Shown: positions 17,543-26,533, numbered from the stretch's first letter. The stretch is 64,000 nucleotides of DNA from Lancefieldella parvula DSM 20469 (GCF_000024225.1 NC_013203.1:372001-436000), one strand, 5' to 3'. Program-made: numbers and translations. Notes: generated by a model not told the origin, from the letters alone.

Positions 17543-17644
17543 CCCAGTTATAACTAAGAGCTTTAGAGTGTATTAGTGTTCTTAGTGTATTTCTATTACA
17601 CTATGTATTGGTGTAGTGCGAGTATGTGAACATAGGAGAAATTT

Positions 17645-18748
17645 ATGCGAAAAGAACTGTTTACTCGTCGCTCTTTTACCGGATTAGCGGCAGCAACTAC
17701 GGTAGGTCTTCTTACCGGATGTAGTACGTTTATGCAGGTTTTTAATGGACAGAACGCAGATGAAAATCAAGGAGACAATAAGGATAAAGATCAAAGCAAG
17801 GGCTTCTCTCAAGAGGATCTCAAGGCTGAATGGAATTCAACACCGCTTGCAGAACAGCCAGATAATCCAACATTAGATGGAGATATCAAAAAGATTATTA
17901 TTGGTGTATGGCAGGTTGATTCTGCTGCAGGAGCTGGTGATAAAGCAGGTCAGACTTATGACCATGCGGGAATATTAAATCAGGCATATAAAGATGGTAC
18001 CGTTCCACATTACATTTTTAAGAGTGATGGCACTCATGAATTGCATCATTTCGATGGTAAGGTAGATCAAGGCAAATGGACTATCAAAGAGGGTTCAACC
18101 ATTTCATGCTTTTATGAAGAAGATAACACGACAGATGAGCTGACTTATGATAAAGATAAGCAGCGTCTTAGGTTCACAGGAAAATCTGCCGTTTCTGATT
18201 ATCAAAAGTTAACTGATAACCCTGAAGATACTTCTCAAATTGCTTATGACAATGGTAAAGTTGTTAATTTTGCTGCAACACTCCCAGGTGTCTGGGAGGT
18301 TATATATGTTGATCATGCCGATAAAAATGAGCCTGATTTAGACTTAAAAGCTATTCAGAAGAATATCAAAGAAACAAATTCGAGTTATTTCTTTTCAGTA
18401 CATAAAAATGGTTTTTGTGCTCTTTTTTATCCAAGTGGAAGAGTTTTACCTGCAAAAATTTATACAAAAGATTTATCCGATGATGGACTTTCTTATCCGC
18501 TGATGGTTGCTTCATCAGATCAATTTGAGAACGTCGAAGATGCTGTACTTACAAGAGAAGCAAATAATCCAAGGACTATTCGCGTTAAATTGAAAGATGT
18601 GGAATATTTGTTCCAGCATTACAACCATCGTGAGGATGATTTTGGTGACATTTCTTATGCGCCAAAGGCACCATTTCCTTGGAATTTAGACCATCTGAAT
18701 GATCAAAATTCTAAATCGGATAGCAGTAGTTCTTCAGGTTCAAAGTAG
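17645..18748 (+). CDS. Putative lipoprotein with lipocalin-like repeats
   Basis: 367 residues. The N-terminus carries a twin-arginine-like motif TRRSFTGLAAA followed by a lipobox LLTGCSTF, so it is probably exported and lipid-anchored at Cys27 or nearby. After a polar linker rich in Asn, Asp and Lys come two similar beta-rich blocks: IIIGVWQVDS...FKSDGTHELHHFDG...GKWTIKEGSTISC and LPGVWEVIYV...FSVHKNGFCALFYPSG. The GxW openings recall lipocalin/DUF folds. The tail is Ser-rich. Function is unknown. It stands as a single gene between pcp and a terminator. Confidence 0.5.
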   Translation: MRKELFTRRSFTGLAAATTVGLLTGCSTFMQVFNGQNADENQGDNKDKDQSKGFSQEDLKAEWNSTPLAEQPDNPTLDGDIKKIIIGVWQVDSAAGAGDKAGQTYDHAGILNQAYKDGTVPHYIFKSDGTHELHHFDGKVDQGKWTIKEGSTISCFYEEDNTTDELTYDKDKQRLRFTGKSAVSDYQKLTDNPEDTSQIAYDNGKVVNFAATLPGVWEVIYVDHADKNEPDLDLKAIQKNIKETNSSYFFSVHKNGFCALFYPSGRVLPAKIYTKDLSDDGLSYPLMVASSDQFENVEDAVLTREANNPRTIRVKLKDVEYLFQHYNHREDDFGDISYAPKAPFPWNLDHLNDQNSKSDSSSSSGSK

Positions 18749-18851
18749 ACATCCAAAAAGAAATAGCATGGATTATAGAGATATGGGCAATGAGTTATTT
18801 AGAACAAACTAAGACGATATTTGACTTTGCTCAATAAGAATAAGCTTATAT

Positions 18852-18885
18852 ATAATTCCACTCCAAAGTTTTGGAGTGGAATTAT
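18852..18885. terminator. Bidirectional terminator between lipoprotein gene and prs
   Basis: ATAATTCCACTCCAAA (18852-18867) pairs perfectly with TTTGGAGTGGAATTAT (18870-18885), flanked by AT-rich sequence on both sides. Confidence 0.5.
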
Positions 18886-18960
18886 TAGTTAGAAAAATTT
18901 TATAGATGAAGTTCTCATCGTAAAAGCATACTACGAGGATTAGTCTTTGTAAGAAATGCT

Positions 18961-19956
18961 CTATAGGTTGAAATCGCCACCAAAGATGTCAGAGACAGGT
19001 CTATCGGTGTAGACAGCATAGATTGCCTCGGCAAGCTCGTTTGCAATGGTGATTGTCTTGATCTTGGAGCCTTTCTGGTTTGCTGCTGGACAAGGAATTG
19101 CATCAGTAACAATGCACTCCTCGATAGGAGCATTATTGAGACGCTCAATTGCAGGACCAGAGAAGACACCGTGAGTAGCGCAGACATAAATGTCGCCAGC
19201 GCCCATTTCCTTTAGCTTTACAACAGATGCGCAAAGGGTGCCTGCGGTATCAATCATGTCATCATTAACAATGCAGGTTTTGCCTTTAATATCACCGATA
19301 ATGCCCATAACAGCACTCTCGTTGTGGCGTGGACGGCTTTTATGTGCAATAGCAAGTCCGCAATCAAGATAGTCAGAGAGTTTTTTGGCTGCTTTTGCAC
19401 GACCCATGTCAGGGGAAACAACAACGGTATTCTCCCAGTCAAGTGATTTGCTCTTAAAGTAATCACCCAAAAGATATAGGGCGGTTAGGTGAGAAACGGG
19501 GATGTCAAAGAAGCCTTGAATCTGACCTTGGTGAAGATCAAGAGTAATGACACGATCAACACCAGCATTTTCAAGTAAGTTTGCCATAAGACGAGCAGTA
19601 ATAGGCTCACGTGCAGCAGCTTTACGGTCCTGACGAGCGTATGCGTAGTGAGGGATAACTACAGTAAAGCTGTTAGCAGATGCGCGCTTTGCAGCGTCAG
19701 CAACAATCAGCGTTTCCATAACTAGGTCGTTGACGTTGACACCCGCCAAAGACTGAATGAAGAAAACCTCATCGCCGCGGACAGATTCATCAAAGCGAGC
19801 GTAGATTTCTCCGTTAGCAAACTTCTCAAGAAGAAGGCCTTGTAGCTCTAGGTGAAGAATGTCTGCAACCTTACGAGCCAGTTCAGGATTACCTGTACCG
19901 GTATAGAGCTTGATATTTCTAGCAACTAACAGTGGTTCACTCAGGTTCTCGAACAT
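18961..19956 (-). CDS. prs: Ribose-phosphate pyrophosphokinase (PRPP synthetase)
   Basis: 331 residues, class I PRPP synthetase, making PRPP from ribose-5-phosphate and ATP for nucleotide, His and Trp synthesis. The sequence shows KLYTGTGNPELARKVAD, FANGEIYARFDESVRG, IPHYAYARQDRKAAAREPITARL (ATP loop), VVSPDMGRAKAAK and the PRPP loop CIVNDDMIDTAGTLCAS. The ATG directly follows the stop of glmU (TAGATG), so the two are translationally coupled; glmU-prs is a common pair in Gram-positive bacteria. It ends near a bidirectional terminator. Confidence 0.5.
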   Translation of the reverse strand: MFENLSEPLLVARNIKLYTGTGNPELARKVADILHLELQGLLLEKFANGEIYARFDESVRGDEVFFIQSLAGVNVNDLVMETLIVADAAKRASANSFTVVIPHYAYARQDRKAAAREPITARLMANLLENAGVDRVITLDLHQGQIQGFFDIPVSHLTALYLLGDYFKSKSLDWENTVVVSPDMGRAKAAKKLSDYLDCGLAIAHKSRPRHNESAVMGIIGDIKGKTCIVNDDMIDTAGTLCASVVKLKEMGAGDIYVCATHGVFSGPAIERLNNAPIEECIVTDAIPCPAANQKGSKIKTITIANELAEAIYAVYTDRPVSDIFGGDFNL

Positions 19957-21345
19957 CTAGTCCTCTTTCTCAAGCTTGTGACGCCTCTGAGCGGCGTATC
20001 CCTCAACAATTTTTTGCTCAGAGCGCTCGAGTGCAAGCGCATCTGCTGGTACATCCTTTGTAATGCACGAACTTGCCCCCACAAGTGCGCCATCACCAAT
20101 TGAAACAGGTGCTACCATCATGGTATCGGATCCAACAAAGACGTTGTTGCCAATGTGGGTCTTAAACTTGTGGTAACCATCGTAATTGCACGTAATTGAG
20201 CCTGCACCAATATTGACGCCAGAGCCCATGGTAGTATCACCAATGTAAGAGAGGTGAGGAACCTTGGAGCCTTCGCCGATAGTTGAGTTTTTGATTTCAA
20301 CATGTGTGCCGGCTTTAGCGTGGGGCATAAGGTGCGTACCTGGACGAAGATAAGCGCGAGGACCACAAGTGGCGTAATCGTCAACTTGTGCGTTAATGGC
20401 AACAGTTTCGTCGACAATAGCGTCGTTGCCAACGCAGGTATCGGTTAGACGAGTGTTAGGACCTATCACGCAATTCTCGCCAATTGAGGTTTTGCCATAG
20501 AGCATGGTCTGAGGGAGAACCTCGGTATCCATGCCAAGCGTGACCTCGGGGCCAATCCAAACCGAGGTTGGATCCAGCATGGTGACGCCTTGGCTCATCC
20601 AGTGCTCGTTGATGCGCTCCTGCATGATACGGGTAGCAACAGCAAGCTCGGAGCGGGAGTTGACTCCCAGCGCTTCTTTGTAGTCGTCAACGTGGACGGC
20701 AGCAACAGGCTCACCTTGGCTTACATAGAGGCCCACCATATCGGTGATGTAGTACTCGCCTTGGACGTTATCGTTGCCGAGAAGATCGATGTTTGCGGTC
20801 AGTCTTCCGCCACAGAAGCAGTACACACCAACGTTGCATTCACGTTCTTGTTCGCGTTGCTCTGGTGTAGCGTCTTTATGTTCAATAATGGCAGTTACCT
20901 GGCCGTTAGAAGAAATAACGCGACCATATCCAGTTGGATCTGGCGGCGTCATCGTAAGTACAGTACACGCGTTGTGATGAGCTTTAGTTTCTGCGACAAG
21001 GTCGAGAATAGACTGTGCGCGCAACAAAGATGCGTCACCATTAATGACAACAACGGGTCCCTTGAAGCCACCAAGAGCATCCTTTACAACCTTGACTGCG
21101 TGGCCAGTACCAAGACGCTCGGTCTGGGCAACATACTCAAGGTTAGGGAAGCAAGAAAGTGCAGATTTAACCTCGTCGGCGTGGTTACCAACAACTACAA
21201 TGACGCGGTCAGCGCCAGCAGTAATTGCGGCGTTGACACTCCACCAAACAATAGGTTTATCTAGTAATTTGTGCACAATCTTAGGGTGGTGGGACTTCAT
21301 GCGCGTTCCCTCGCCTGCGGCGAGGACAATCGCAGTAAGTGGCAT
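19957..21345 (-). CDS. glmU: Bifunctional UDP-GlcNAc pyrophosphorylase / glucosamine-1-phosphate acetyltransferase
   Basis: 462 residues. The N-terminal uridyltransferase has LAAGEGTRMKSHHPKIVHKLLDKP and VVINGDASLL; the C-terminal half is a left-handed beta-helix with hexapeptide repeats (TSIGENCVIGPNTRL, AGTHVEIKNSTIGEGSKVPHLSYIGDTTMGSGVNIGAGSITCNYDG). It makes UDP-GlcNAc for peptidoglycan. The ATG at 21345 follows GGAGG; the frame is open further up across the tRNA-Gln region but that part is not protein-like. It is followed immediately by prs. Confidence 0.5.
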   Translation of the reverse strand: MPLTAIVLAAGEGTRMKSHHPKIVHKLLDKPIVWWSVNAAITAGADRVIVVVGNHADEVKSALSCFPNLEYVAQTERLGTGHAVKVVKDALGGFKGPVVVINGDASLLRAQSILDLVAETKAHHNACTVLTMTPPDPTGYGRVISSNGQVTAIIEHKDATPEQREQERECNVGVYCFCGGRLTANIDLLGNDNVQGEYYITDMVGLYVSQGEPVAAVHVDDYKEALGVNSRSELAVATRIMQERINEHWMSQGVTMLDPTSVWIGPEVTLGMDTEVLPQTMLYGKTSIGENCVIGPNTRLTDTCVGNDAIVDETVAINAQVDDYATCGPRAYLRPGTHLMPHAKAGTHVEIKNSTIGEGSKVPHLSYIGDTTMGSGVNIGAGSITCNYDGYHKFKTHIGNNVFVGSDTMMVAPVSIGDGALVGASSCITKDVPADALALERSEQKIVEGYAAQRRHKLEKED

Positions 21346-21414
21346 ACGTAAGCCTCCAAAGTACTTCGTATTATTTAATACGAATACGTCCCTACACAAA
21401 AGTTGCGTAAAAAA

Positions 21415-21489
21415 TGGCTGGGGTAGTAGGATTCGAACCCACATTCCAGGCACCAAAAACCCGTGTCCTAACCGTTGGACGATACCCCA
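21415..21489 (-). tRNA. tRNA-Gln (anticodon TTG), CCA encoded
   Basis: Minus strand. Acceptor TGGGGTA pairs with TACCCCA; the D-arm is GTCC...GGAC; the anticodon stem CGGGT/GCCTG holds the 7-base loop TTTTGGT with anticodon TTG; the T-arm contains GGTTCGAATCC. Discriminator G is followed by genomic CCA. It lies 70 bases upstream of glmU and 45 bases after the CwlM-like gene, in the same direction. Confidence 0.5.
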
Positions 21490-21533
21490 ATGTAATCACT
21501 ACGTTGGTTTTGTCCGCAACCCTATTAAGTGTA

Positions 21534-22463
21534 TCAGCTTAGCGAGGCAAATGCTCCACAAATTGCATCAAGAACAAGAACTGCTAAAGTTTGTGCGTCT
21601 GCGGTAGTAAATGAACCGTCAACATTTGTTCCTTCTGGAAGCACAATCCTAATAGGAGCTCCTGTTGCATCTGCAGATTCAATAGCAGTGCGAAGTCTTG
21701 CGGGCAATGTCTCGTTTTCTTCCATAGAAACAGATCCAATGCCAATTTGTCCGCGAGCGGGTATGTTTGGCTTATCGTCTGTGGTAAGTACCAAAATGGT
21801 AGCAGCATCAGTGGGGGAATCGGCGCGATCAATCATGGTCATGCCGCTTGCCTCGGTAGTTGCCTTAGAAAGGTTATAGACGCGAGCAGCTACGTTTCTA
21901 GAGATAGGATCTTCTCCTGTAATAGCAATGCAGGTGGTCTCAAGAACATTGGCTGCGCGAGCAAAGCCCATAGGGCCCTGTGGATGTGGACCTTTTGCCT
22001 GCTTGCCCGACCAAACGTGGCGCAGACGCTCAATAGCATCGAGGGTGTCCTGGAATGCCATACCGTCTGCAAGCTCACCGACGCTCTCTTGAAAGAGCTT
22101 AACGGCAGCTTCGGTGTGAACACCATAGTGACCGTCAACTTTTCCGCACGAGAAACCCAAGATGTTGAGGCGTTCCTGCAGCTGACGCACATCATTGCCA
22201 TGGAAGTTAGGAAGACGCAAGTAGAGAGTTCTATCGCCAAGTTCATAGCCCTCATCGACCATGATTGCCCAGGTAGAGGCATCTACTTCTTCACCAAGAG
22301 AAAGATCATGGTCAAGCCTAAAGCGGGCAACCGCACGAGCAGTAGATTTGTCAAACACGTGGTTCTGGCGCTCATCGTCTTCAATGGTGTAGCCAAGCTT
22401 TACAAGTCGTTCTTGAATGTCTTCAACGGCAGCACCGATGCTACCAGGAGTAATTGGATCCAT
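21534..22463 (-). CDS. CwlM-like protein: two peptidoglycan-binding domains plus degenerate amidase-like domain
   Basis: 309 residues without a signal peptide or membrane helix. Two PG_binding_1 units are visible: PGSIGAAVEDIQERLVKLGY ... FDKSTARAVARFRLDHDL (about 6-55) and RLPNFHGNDVRQLQERLNILGF ... YGVHTEAAVKLFQESVG (about 83-130). The remaining ~150 residues resemble the amidase_3 fold in outline (NVAARVYNLSKATTEASGM, TDAATILVLTTDDK) but lack the usual HxGH and zinc glutamate motifs. This layout matches actinobacterial CwlM, a cytosolic regulator of MurA, although shorter. It sits with galE, a polyprenyl synthase and glmU, which suits control of wall-precursor supply. Regulator role is inference; start ATG follows AAAGGT. 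Confidence 0.5.
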   Translation of the reverse strand: MDPITPGSIGAAVEDIQERLVKLGYTIEDDERQNHVFDKSTARAVARFRLDHDLSLGEEVDASTWAIMVDEGYELGDRTLYLRLPNFHGNDVRQLQERLNILGFSCGKVDGHYGVHTEAAVKLFQESVGELADGMAFQDTLDAIERLRHVWSGKQAKGPHPQGPMGFARAANVLETTCIAITGEDPISRNVAARVYNLSKATTEASGMTMIDRADSPTDAATILVLTTDDKPNIPARGQIGIGSVSMEENETLPARLRTAIESADATGAPIRIVLPEGTNVDGSFTTADAQTLAVLVLDAICGAFASLS

Positions 22464-22465
22464 AA

Positions 22466-23509
22466 TTACCTTTCTCGGTTCACAAAGAAGTCTGCCATAG
22501 ACAAAAGTGTGTCGCGAGCGTCTTCAGTAAGTATCACATTTTTAAGCACAAGCTTTGCTTCTTCAACTAAGGCAAGAGCGCGCGTGCGGACAAATTTTAT
22601 CGCATTAACGCTTTCCATGAGTTCCACAGCATGCTGAAGCCTCAAAGTATCGGTAGTATGCGCAGAAAGTATGGAGACAAGCTCGGCCTTATCTGCTGAG
22701 CCAAGATGTTCAAGTGCGTAGACCACAGCAAGAGTGCGCTTGCCTTCAGTAATGTCCGACCTAAAGTCTTTACCTTGTTCCTTGGCGTCTCCTACCAGGT
22801 TGAGAAGATCGTCTTGTAGCTGAAAGGCAAGGCCAACCTTAAGGCCAAAATCTTTGAGTGCGTCAAGTGTTTTCTGGTCAGCGCCACCAATAAGTGCACC
22901 CAATACCAAGGGATATGCAGCAGAGTAATAGGCAGTCTTAGAGAGTGCCATAAAAAGATACTGGTCAGAGGTAACATCCCAGCGCTCGTTTTGAGCCCAG
23001 CCAAGGTCAAGTGCCTGGCCTTCAAGAGTATGCTCTTCCATGCTGAGAAGAGCGTCGATAACGCGAACTTTAATCTGGTCAGAGAGGTGGTCGGCTACGG
23101 TAACGCGTCTGACAACATTTACCAGGGCAGAATCACCAACATTAATGGCAAGTCCGGTGCCAAGTGTCTTGTAGAGGCATTTCTCGCCACGGCGCAGCTC
23201 TGATTTGTCTGCAATGTCATCGTGGATAAGAGCTGCCGACTGGAAGTCCTCGATGGCGCAGCCCACAGGCAGAGCAGCTTCTGCTGATCCGCCAACTGCC
23301 TCGGCGCCTAGGCAGCACAGAACCGGACGTACGCGCTTGCCGCCGCCTGCACTAAAGTGAGCGAGTGGCTGGTAGAGGTAGGTGTTCAAGTCCGCGTGGG
23401 TACGCTCTGAGCTGGCATTAGCCGGTGAGGTGGATGCCGCGGGAAGTCCGCGCATAATTTCCGCCTCAACAGCAGGGAGTTTTTGTTTGAGATAGTCGGC
23501 GAAGTTCAC
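22466..23509 (-). CDS. Polyprenyl diphosphate synthase (trans-isoprenyl type)
   Basis: 347 residues of the FPP/GGPP synthase family. It joins isopentenyl units onto an allylic diphosphate. First aspartate-rich motif: AALIHDDIADKSELRRG (DDxxD); second: GLAFQLQDDLLNLVGDAKEQGKDFRSDITEGKRT, with GGKRVRP near the N-terminus for the substrate diphosphate. Chain length cannot be told by eye; a long-chain quinone or lipid-carrier precursor role is possible. The start is GTG at 23509, with AGGA overlapping the end of galE as ribosome site. Two bases separate its stop from the CwlM-like gene start, so galE-polyprenyl synthase-CwlM-like form one operon. Confidence 0.5.
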   Translation of the reverse strand: MNFADYLKQKLPAVEAEIMRGLPAASTSPANASSERTHADLNTYLYQPLAHFSAGGGKRVRPVLCCLGAEAVGGSAEAALPVGCAIEDFQSAALIHDDIADKSELRRGEKCLYKTLGTGLAINVGDSALVNVVRRVTVADHLSDQIKVRVIDALLSMEEHTLEGQALDLGWAQNERWDVTSDQYLFMALSKTAYYSAAYPLVLGALIGGADQKTLDALKDFGLKVGLAFQLQDDLLNLVGDAKEQGKDFRSDITEGKRTLAVVYALEHLGSADKAELVSILSAHTTDTLRLQHAVELMESVNAIKFVRTRALALVEEAKLVLKNVILTEDARDTLLSMADFFVNRER

Positions 23510-23516
23510 GGAAATC

Positions 23517-24572
23517 CTAGCCGCGATAGCCGTCTGGGTTCATTGACTGCCACTTCCAGGAGTCGCGGCACATGTCGGCAAGATTGTACTGAGCCTTCCA
23601 GCCAAGTACCTTAGCAGCCTTCTGGCAGTCGGCGTAGTTGGTTGCAACGTCACCTGCACGACGAGGCTCAATGACATAAGGAATCTCTTTGCCGCAAGCC
23701 TTTGAGAATGCCTTGATAACGTCAAGTACTGAGCTACCAGTGCCGGTACCCAGGTTGAAGACCTCAACGCCGGTACGGCCAGCCATCCACTTAAGTGCAG
23801 CAACGTGGCCGGAGCCAAGGTCACAGACGTGGATGTAGTCGCGAACGCCCGTGCCATCTGGAGTGTTGTAGTCGTCGCCAAAGACGTGAACTGCCTCGCG
23901 CTTGCCCACGGCAACCTGAGCCACGTAAGGGACTAGGTTATTTGGAATACCTGCAGGATCTTCTCCGATGAGGCCAGATTGGTGAGCGCCAATAGGATTG
24001 AAGTATCTGAGCAGAACAACGTTCCACTCTGGATCTGCAGTGTGAACGTCGGTGAGAATTTGCTCAATCATCCACTTGGTCCAGCCGTAAGGGTTGGTTG
24101 CGTTCTTCTTGGGACTTCGCTCGGTCAGAGGAAGACTATCTGGGTCTCCGTAGACAGTTGCAGAGCTCGAGAAAATAATTGACTTGCAGCCATGGTTCCT
24201 CATGACATCAAGAAGGGTGAGGGTGTTACCCAGGTTGTTTGTGTAGTACTCAATAGGCTTGGTAACAGACTCGCCAACAGCTTTGAAACCTGCAAAATGA
24301 ATAACAAAATTAATAGGATGCTCGTCAAAGATACGGTTCAGTGCGTCTGCATTATTGACGTCTGCCTTATAGAACGAAAGACGCTTGGCGTTCTCTTCTC
24401 CCACAATGGTTTTGATGCGATCAATAACCTTTGCCGAGGCATTGGAGAGGTCATCAACAATTACAGCCTCGTAGCCGGAGTTGAGCAGTTCAACAACGGT
24501 ATGGCTACCAATAAAGCCCGCACCACCAGTAACAAGTACGCAGCCATTTGATGAGGTAGACGTATCTGACAT
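23517..24572 (-). CDS. galE: UDP-glucose 4-epimerase
   Basis: 351 residues of the extended short-chain dehydrogenase family, interconverting UDP-glucose and UDP-galactose. NAD-binding VLVTGGAGFIGSHTVVELL lies at the N-terminus, with VIVDDLSNAS, FAGFKAVGESV, SSSATVYGD and the catalytic YxxxK in NPYGWTKWMIEQ; NPIGAHQSGLIGEDP and GVRDYIHVCDLGSGHV complete the match. The ATG at 24572 follows AAAGGA; ten more in-frame codons upstream lack a ribosome site. It heads the envelope-precursor operon. Confidence 0.5.
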   Translation of the reverse strand: MSDTSTSSNGCVLVTGGAGFIGSHTVVELLNSGYEAVIVDDLSNASAKVIDRIKTIVGEENAKRLSFYKADVNNADALNRIFDEHPINFVIHFAGFKAVGESVTKPIEYYTNNLGNTLTLLDVMRNHGCKSIIFSSSATVYGDPDSLPLTERSPKKNATNPYGWTKWMIEQILTDVHTADPEWNVVLLRYFNPIGAHQSGLIGEDPAGIPNNLVPYVAQVAVGKREAVHVFGDDYNTPDGTGVRDYIHVCDLGSGHVAALKWMAGRTGVEVFNLGTGTGSSVLDVIKAFSKACGKEIPYVIEPRRAGDVATNYADCQKAAKVLGWKAQYNLADMCRDSWKWQSMNPDGYRG

Positions 24573-25277
24573 AACAATCCTTTCATGAACACTATGTGTC
24601 ACAAGTATACGGCTTTTTTATGAAGCGATGCGCGTTGCAAGTGCACGGGTTTCTTGGCAGGCGGGTCAACCCCGTACGTCCTTCTCGCTAAGCACGCAGA
24701 AATGAAACGCGCGCCTAAAAAGTTCAAAGAATCTGTGTTTGAGACACCGATTCTTTAAGGAAATCAGGCAAATTCACAGATTCTTTGATGTTTTAAGGCA
24801 AAAGTTACAGATTCTTTGAGAAAACAGGCTCACTCCAGAAGCTCTCCGCCTCGTATTACCCACTTGGCGAGAAACCCTGTCCACTAGCGGCGCTTTCGCA
24901 CAAGAAACCCGGCATCCACACGAAATGATTGCCTGGGTTTTGGATTAATCGATCCTAGGATATCTACGATTCGGGCTCGCACGGTCCCTCATAGATCCTT
25001 CTCTAAAAAATTGATCGAGACACTTTCTTTTCTAATGGGTTCTCATAAGCTCATCAATTATTTAATGGTGCTCAATTATTCTTTTTTCTTATAAGAAATA
25101 TGATTAAAAGGAATAACTTATTTAATAGTTAAATATATTTTCATCTATAAAAAGTAAATATTTAGATATAAAAAATAATCATGCATGCTGTTTACTGATT
25201 GTTTTTAGAAAATGAATTTTACAATTTAGAAGTAGAGAAAGATGCGGCCTATTGTCATGATGCAGAAGGGGAGTCTT
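24573..25277. other. Intergenic region upstream of galE and the RiPP-like segment
   Basis: About 700 bases with no gene. The galE-proximal part holds three degraded ~31-bp repeats (24726-24840) and one copy of the GGCGAGAA motif (24866-24873). From about 25000 onward the sequence becomes strongly AT-rich (runs such as TAAATATATTTTC), marking the likely edge of acquired DNA. No RNA gene was recognised. Confidence 0.5.
24726..24840. repeat. Degenerate ~31-bp tandem repeats with an inverted copy
   Basis: The word GATTCTTT starts at 24749, 24779 and 24810 (spacing 30 and 31) and is each time followed about 12-15 bases later by an AGGC. An inverted copy, AAAGAATCTGTG, starts at 24726 and can pair with CACAGATTCTTT. 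Too few and too diverged to be a CRISPR array; it may form a hairpin or be a regulator site cluster. Confidence 0.5.
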
Positions 25278-25405
25278 ATGTCTAATTCAGAAGACGGACT
25301 GAAAGATATTTGCAGAATAATCAGATTGACACGAGTGAGCTTGAAGAGCTTGAAGAGATGATTGCTCCAACATTTGGATGTGGTTGTGGAGGAATTTGCT
25401 GGTAA
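25278..25405 (+). pseudogene. Cys/Gly-rich RiPP precursor-like peptide, leader and core out of frame
   Basis: An ATG at 25278 preceded by AAGGGGAG opens MSNSEDGLKDIC..., which in this frame stops at 25361. In the -1 frame, from about 25310, the sequence reads LQNNQIDTSELEELEEMIAP and then TFGCGCGGICW, ending at TAA 25403-25405. An acidic leader followed by a short Cys/Gly-rich core is typical of ribosomally made, modified peptides. One base lost or gained between 25285 and 25312 would join the two parts into a ~43-residue precursor. Either the gene is broken or the core starts at a poor TTG. It is followed by a BtrH_N-like fragment and an ABC exporter. The peptide class is not recognised. Confidence 0.5.
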
Positions 25406-25493
25406 TTCTTTTTGAGATAGGAGTTCTTCCTGTCTTAGATCATGTGTTTTGACTAATTAAAGGCCTACATCTTCCTTTTCTTTGGAGAGTCTT

Positions 25494-25805
25494 ATGGGAT
25501 TAGGTGATTGTAATTTAGGAGCTGTATCATATCCCCTAAAAGATAAAGGATTAAACATTACTCCTGAAATGTGCTTTGGCATTGGGGAAGGTTATGGCTT
25601 TTCTTTCTGGGTTGAGAAAAGCAATCGGTTGCCCATAGTAGCCATAATGGGCAGAACAAGAAGTTGTGAAGAGGACCTATTTAGAAAATGTATTAGTACA
25701 TTTTCTCTGTTTGATGCCCTGTTCCCTCAAGAAAGTGAAATTGAAAAAGAGATTGTTGCTCTTGGAAGAAGCTTTACAGGAAGCAAGAGTAGGGAGTCAA
25801 AGTAA
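25494..25805 (+). CDS. BtrH_N-domain-like fragment in RiPP-like segment
   Basis: 103 residues. The stretch GDCNLGAVSYPLKDKG...MCFGIGEGYGFSFWVE...PIVAIMGR follows the pattern of the BtrH N-terminal domain (papain-like fold, a Cys near the N-terminus, then L-x-G-x-G-x-G-F), known from butirosin acyl transfer and found in peptide natural-product clusters. Full BtrH-type proteins exceed 300 residues, so this is at most the N-terminal third and may be truncated. Start ATG at 25494 follows GGAGAG. It lies 90 bases after the precursor-like peptide and 20 bases before the ABC ATPase. The assignment is made by eye and is moderate. Confidence 0.5.
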   Translation: MGLGDCNLGAVSYPLKDKGLNITPEMCFGIGEGYGFSFWVEKSNRLPIVAIMGRTRSCEEDLFRKCISTFSLFDALFPQESEIEKEIVALGRSFTGSKSRESK

Positions 25806-25825
25806 ATAAAGGGAGGTAAATTAAC

Positions 25826-26521
25826 ATGATACGGTTTGAGAATGTTTCAAAATCTTTTAAAGATGGCGATAAATATCACACAATTTTGAATCGTGCGTCT
25901 ACGAGTTTTAACGATGGCCAGAAAAACTGTATTGTTGGACGTTCTGGTTTGGGAAAATCAACTGTTCTTAAATTAATCTCATCAATTGAGAATGCAGATG
26001 AGGGCTCAATTTATATAAATGATATTAATATTTCAACTGCCTCTCAAGAAGAGATTCGTAGCATTCGTCAGCATCTAATAGGCTACGTATTTCAATCATT
26101 TAACCTTATCAAGTCCTTAACCGTAGAAGAAAACATTTTGCTTCCGACATTTTTCCTTGAAAGTCCTAGCGATTTGTTTGACATCTCATATCTGTTAGAT
26201 GTTTTGAATTTGCCTTCAAGCATACTAAAACAGGATGTCTCTACGATTAGTGGAGGCGAAAAACAGAGAGTAGCAATTGCTCGCGCTCTTATTAATAAGC
26301 CTAGAATTCTATTAGCAGATGAGCCGACAGGTAATCTTGATAGTAACAATGAGGAAAACGTTCTAAAGCTGTTTGACCGAATTACCAACGAGTTAGATAT
26401 GACTTTGGTCATTGTGACCCATTCTTCAAAAGTAGCTGCAAATTGCGACTGTATAGTGACTATTGAAAATGGAGAGTTCCAGCAGGTAAAAGATACTTTT
26501 AGTCAAAATCAGTTTGTTTGA
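25826..26521 (+). CDS. ABC transporter ATPase, MacB/LolD type
   Basis: 231 residues. Walker A VGRSGLGKSTVLK, Q-loop GYVFQSFNLIKSLTV, signature [15 protein letters not shown], Walker [14 protein letters not shown] and switch VIVTHSS identify a MacB/LolD-family ATPase. It works with the FtsX-like permease encoded directly after it. Base composition is AT-richer than the flanking core genes. GGGAGG 10 bases upstream is the ribosome site. Together they probably export or extract the peptide of the RiPP-like segment, or give immunity to it. Confidence 0.5.
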   Translation: MIRFENVSKSFKDGDKYHTILNRASTSFNDGQKNCIVGRSGLGKSTVLKLISSIENADEGSIYINDINISTASQEEIRSIRQHLIGYVFQSFNLIKSLTVEENILLPTFFLESPSDLFDISYLLDVLNLPSSILKQDVSTISGGEKQRVAIARALINKPRILLADEPTGNLDSNNEENVLKLFDRITNELDMTLVIVTHSSKVAANCDCIVTIENGEFQQVKDTFSQNQFV

Positions 26522-26533
26522 TTGGAGATTGTA

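Noticed and set aside
24726-24840. Possible CRISPR array from the ~31-bp spacing of GATTCTTT
   Set aside because: Repeats are short and diverged, only three copies, with no spacers of regular length and no cas genes.
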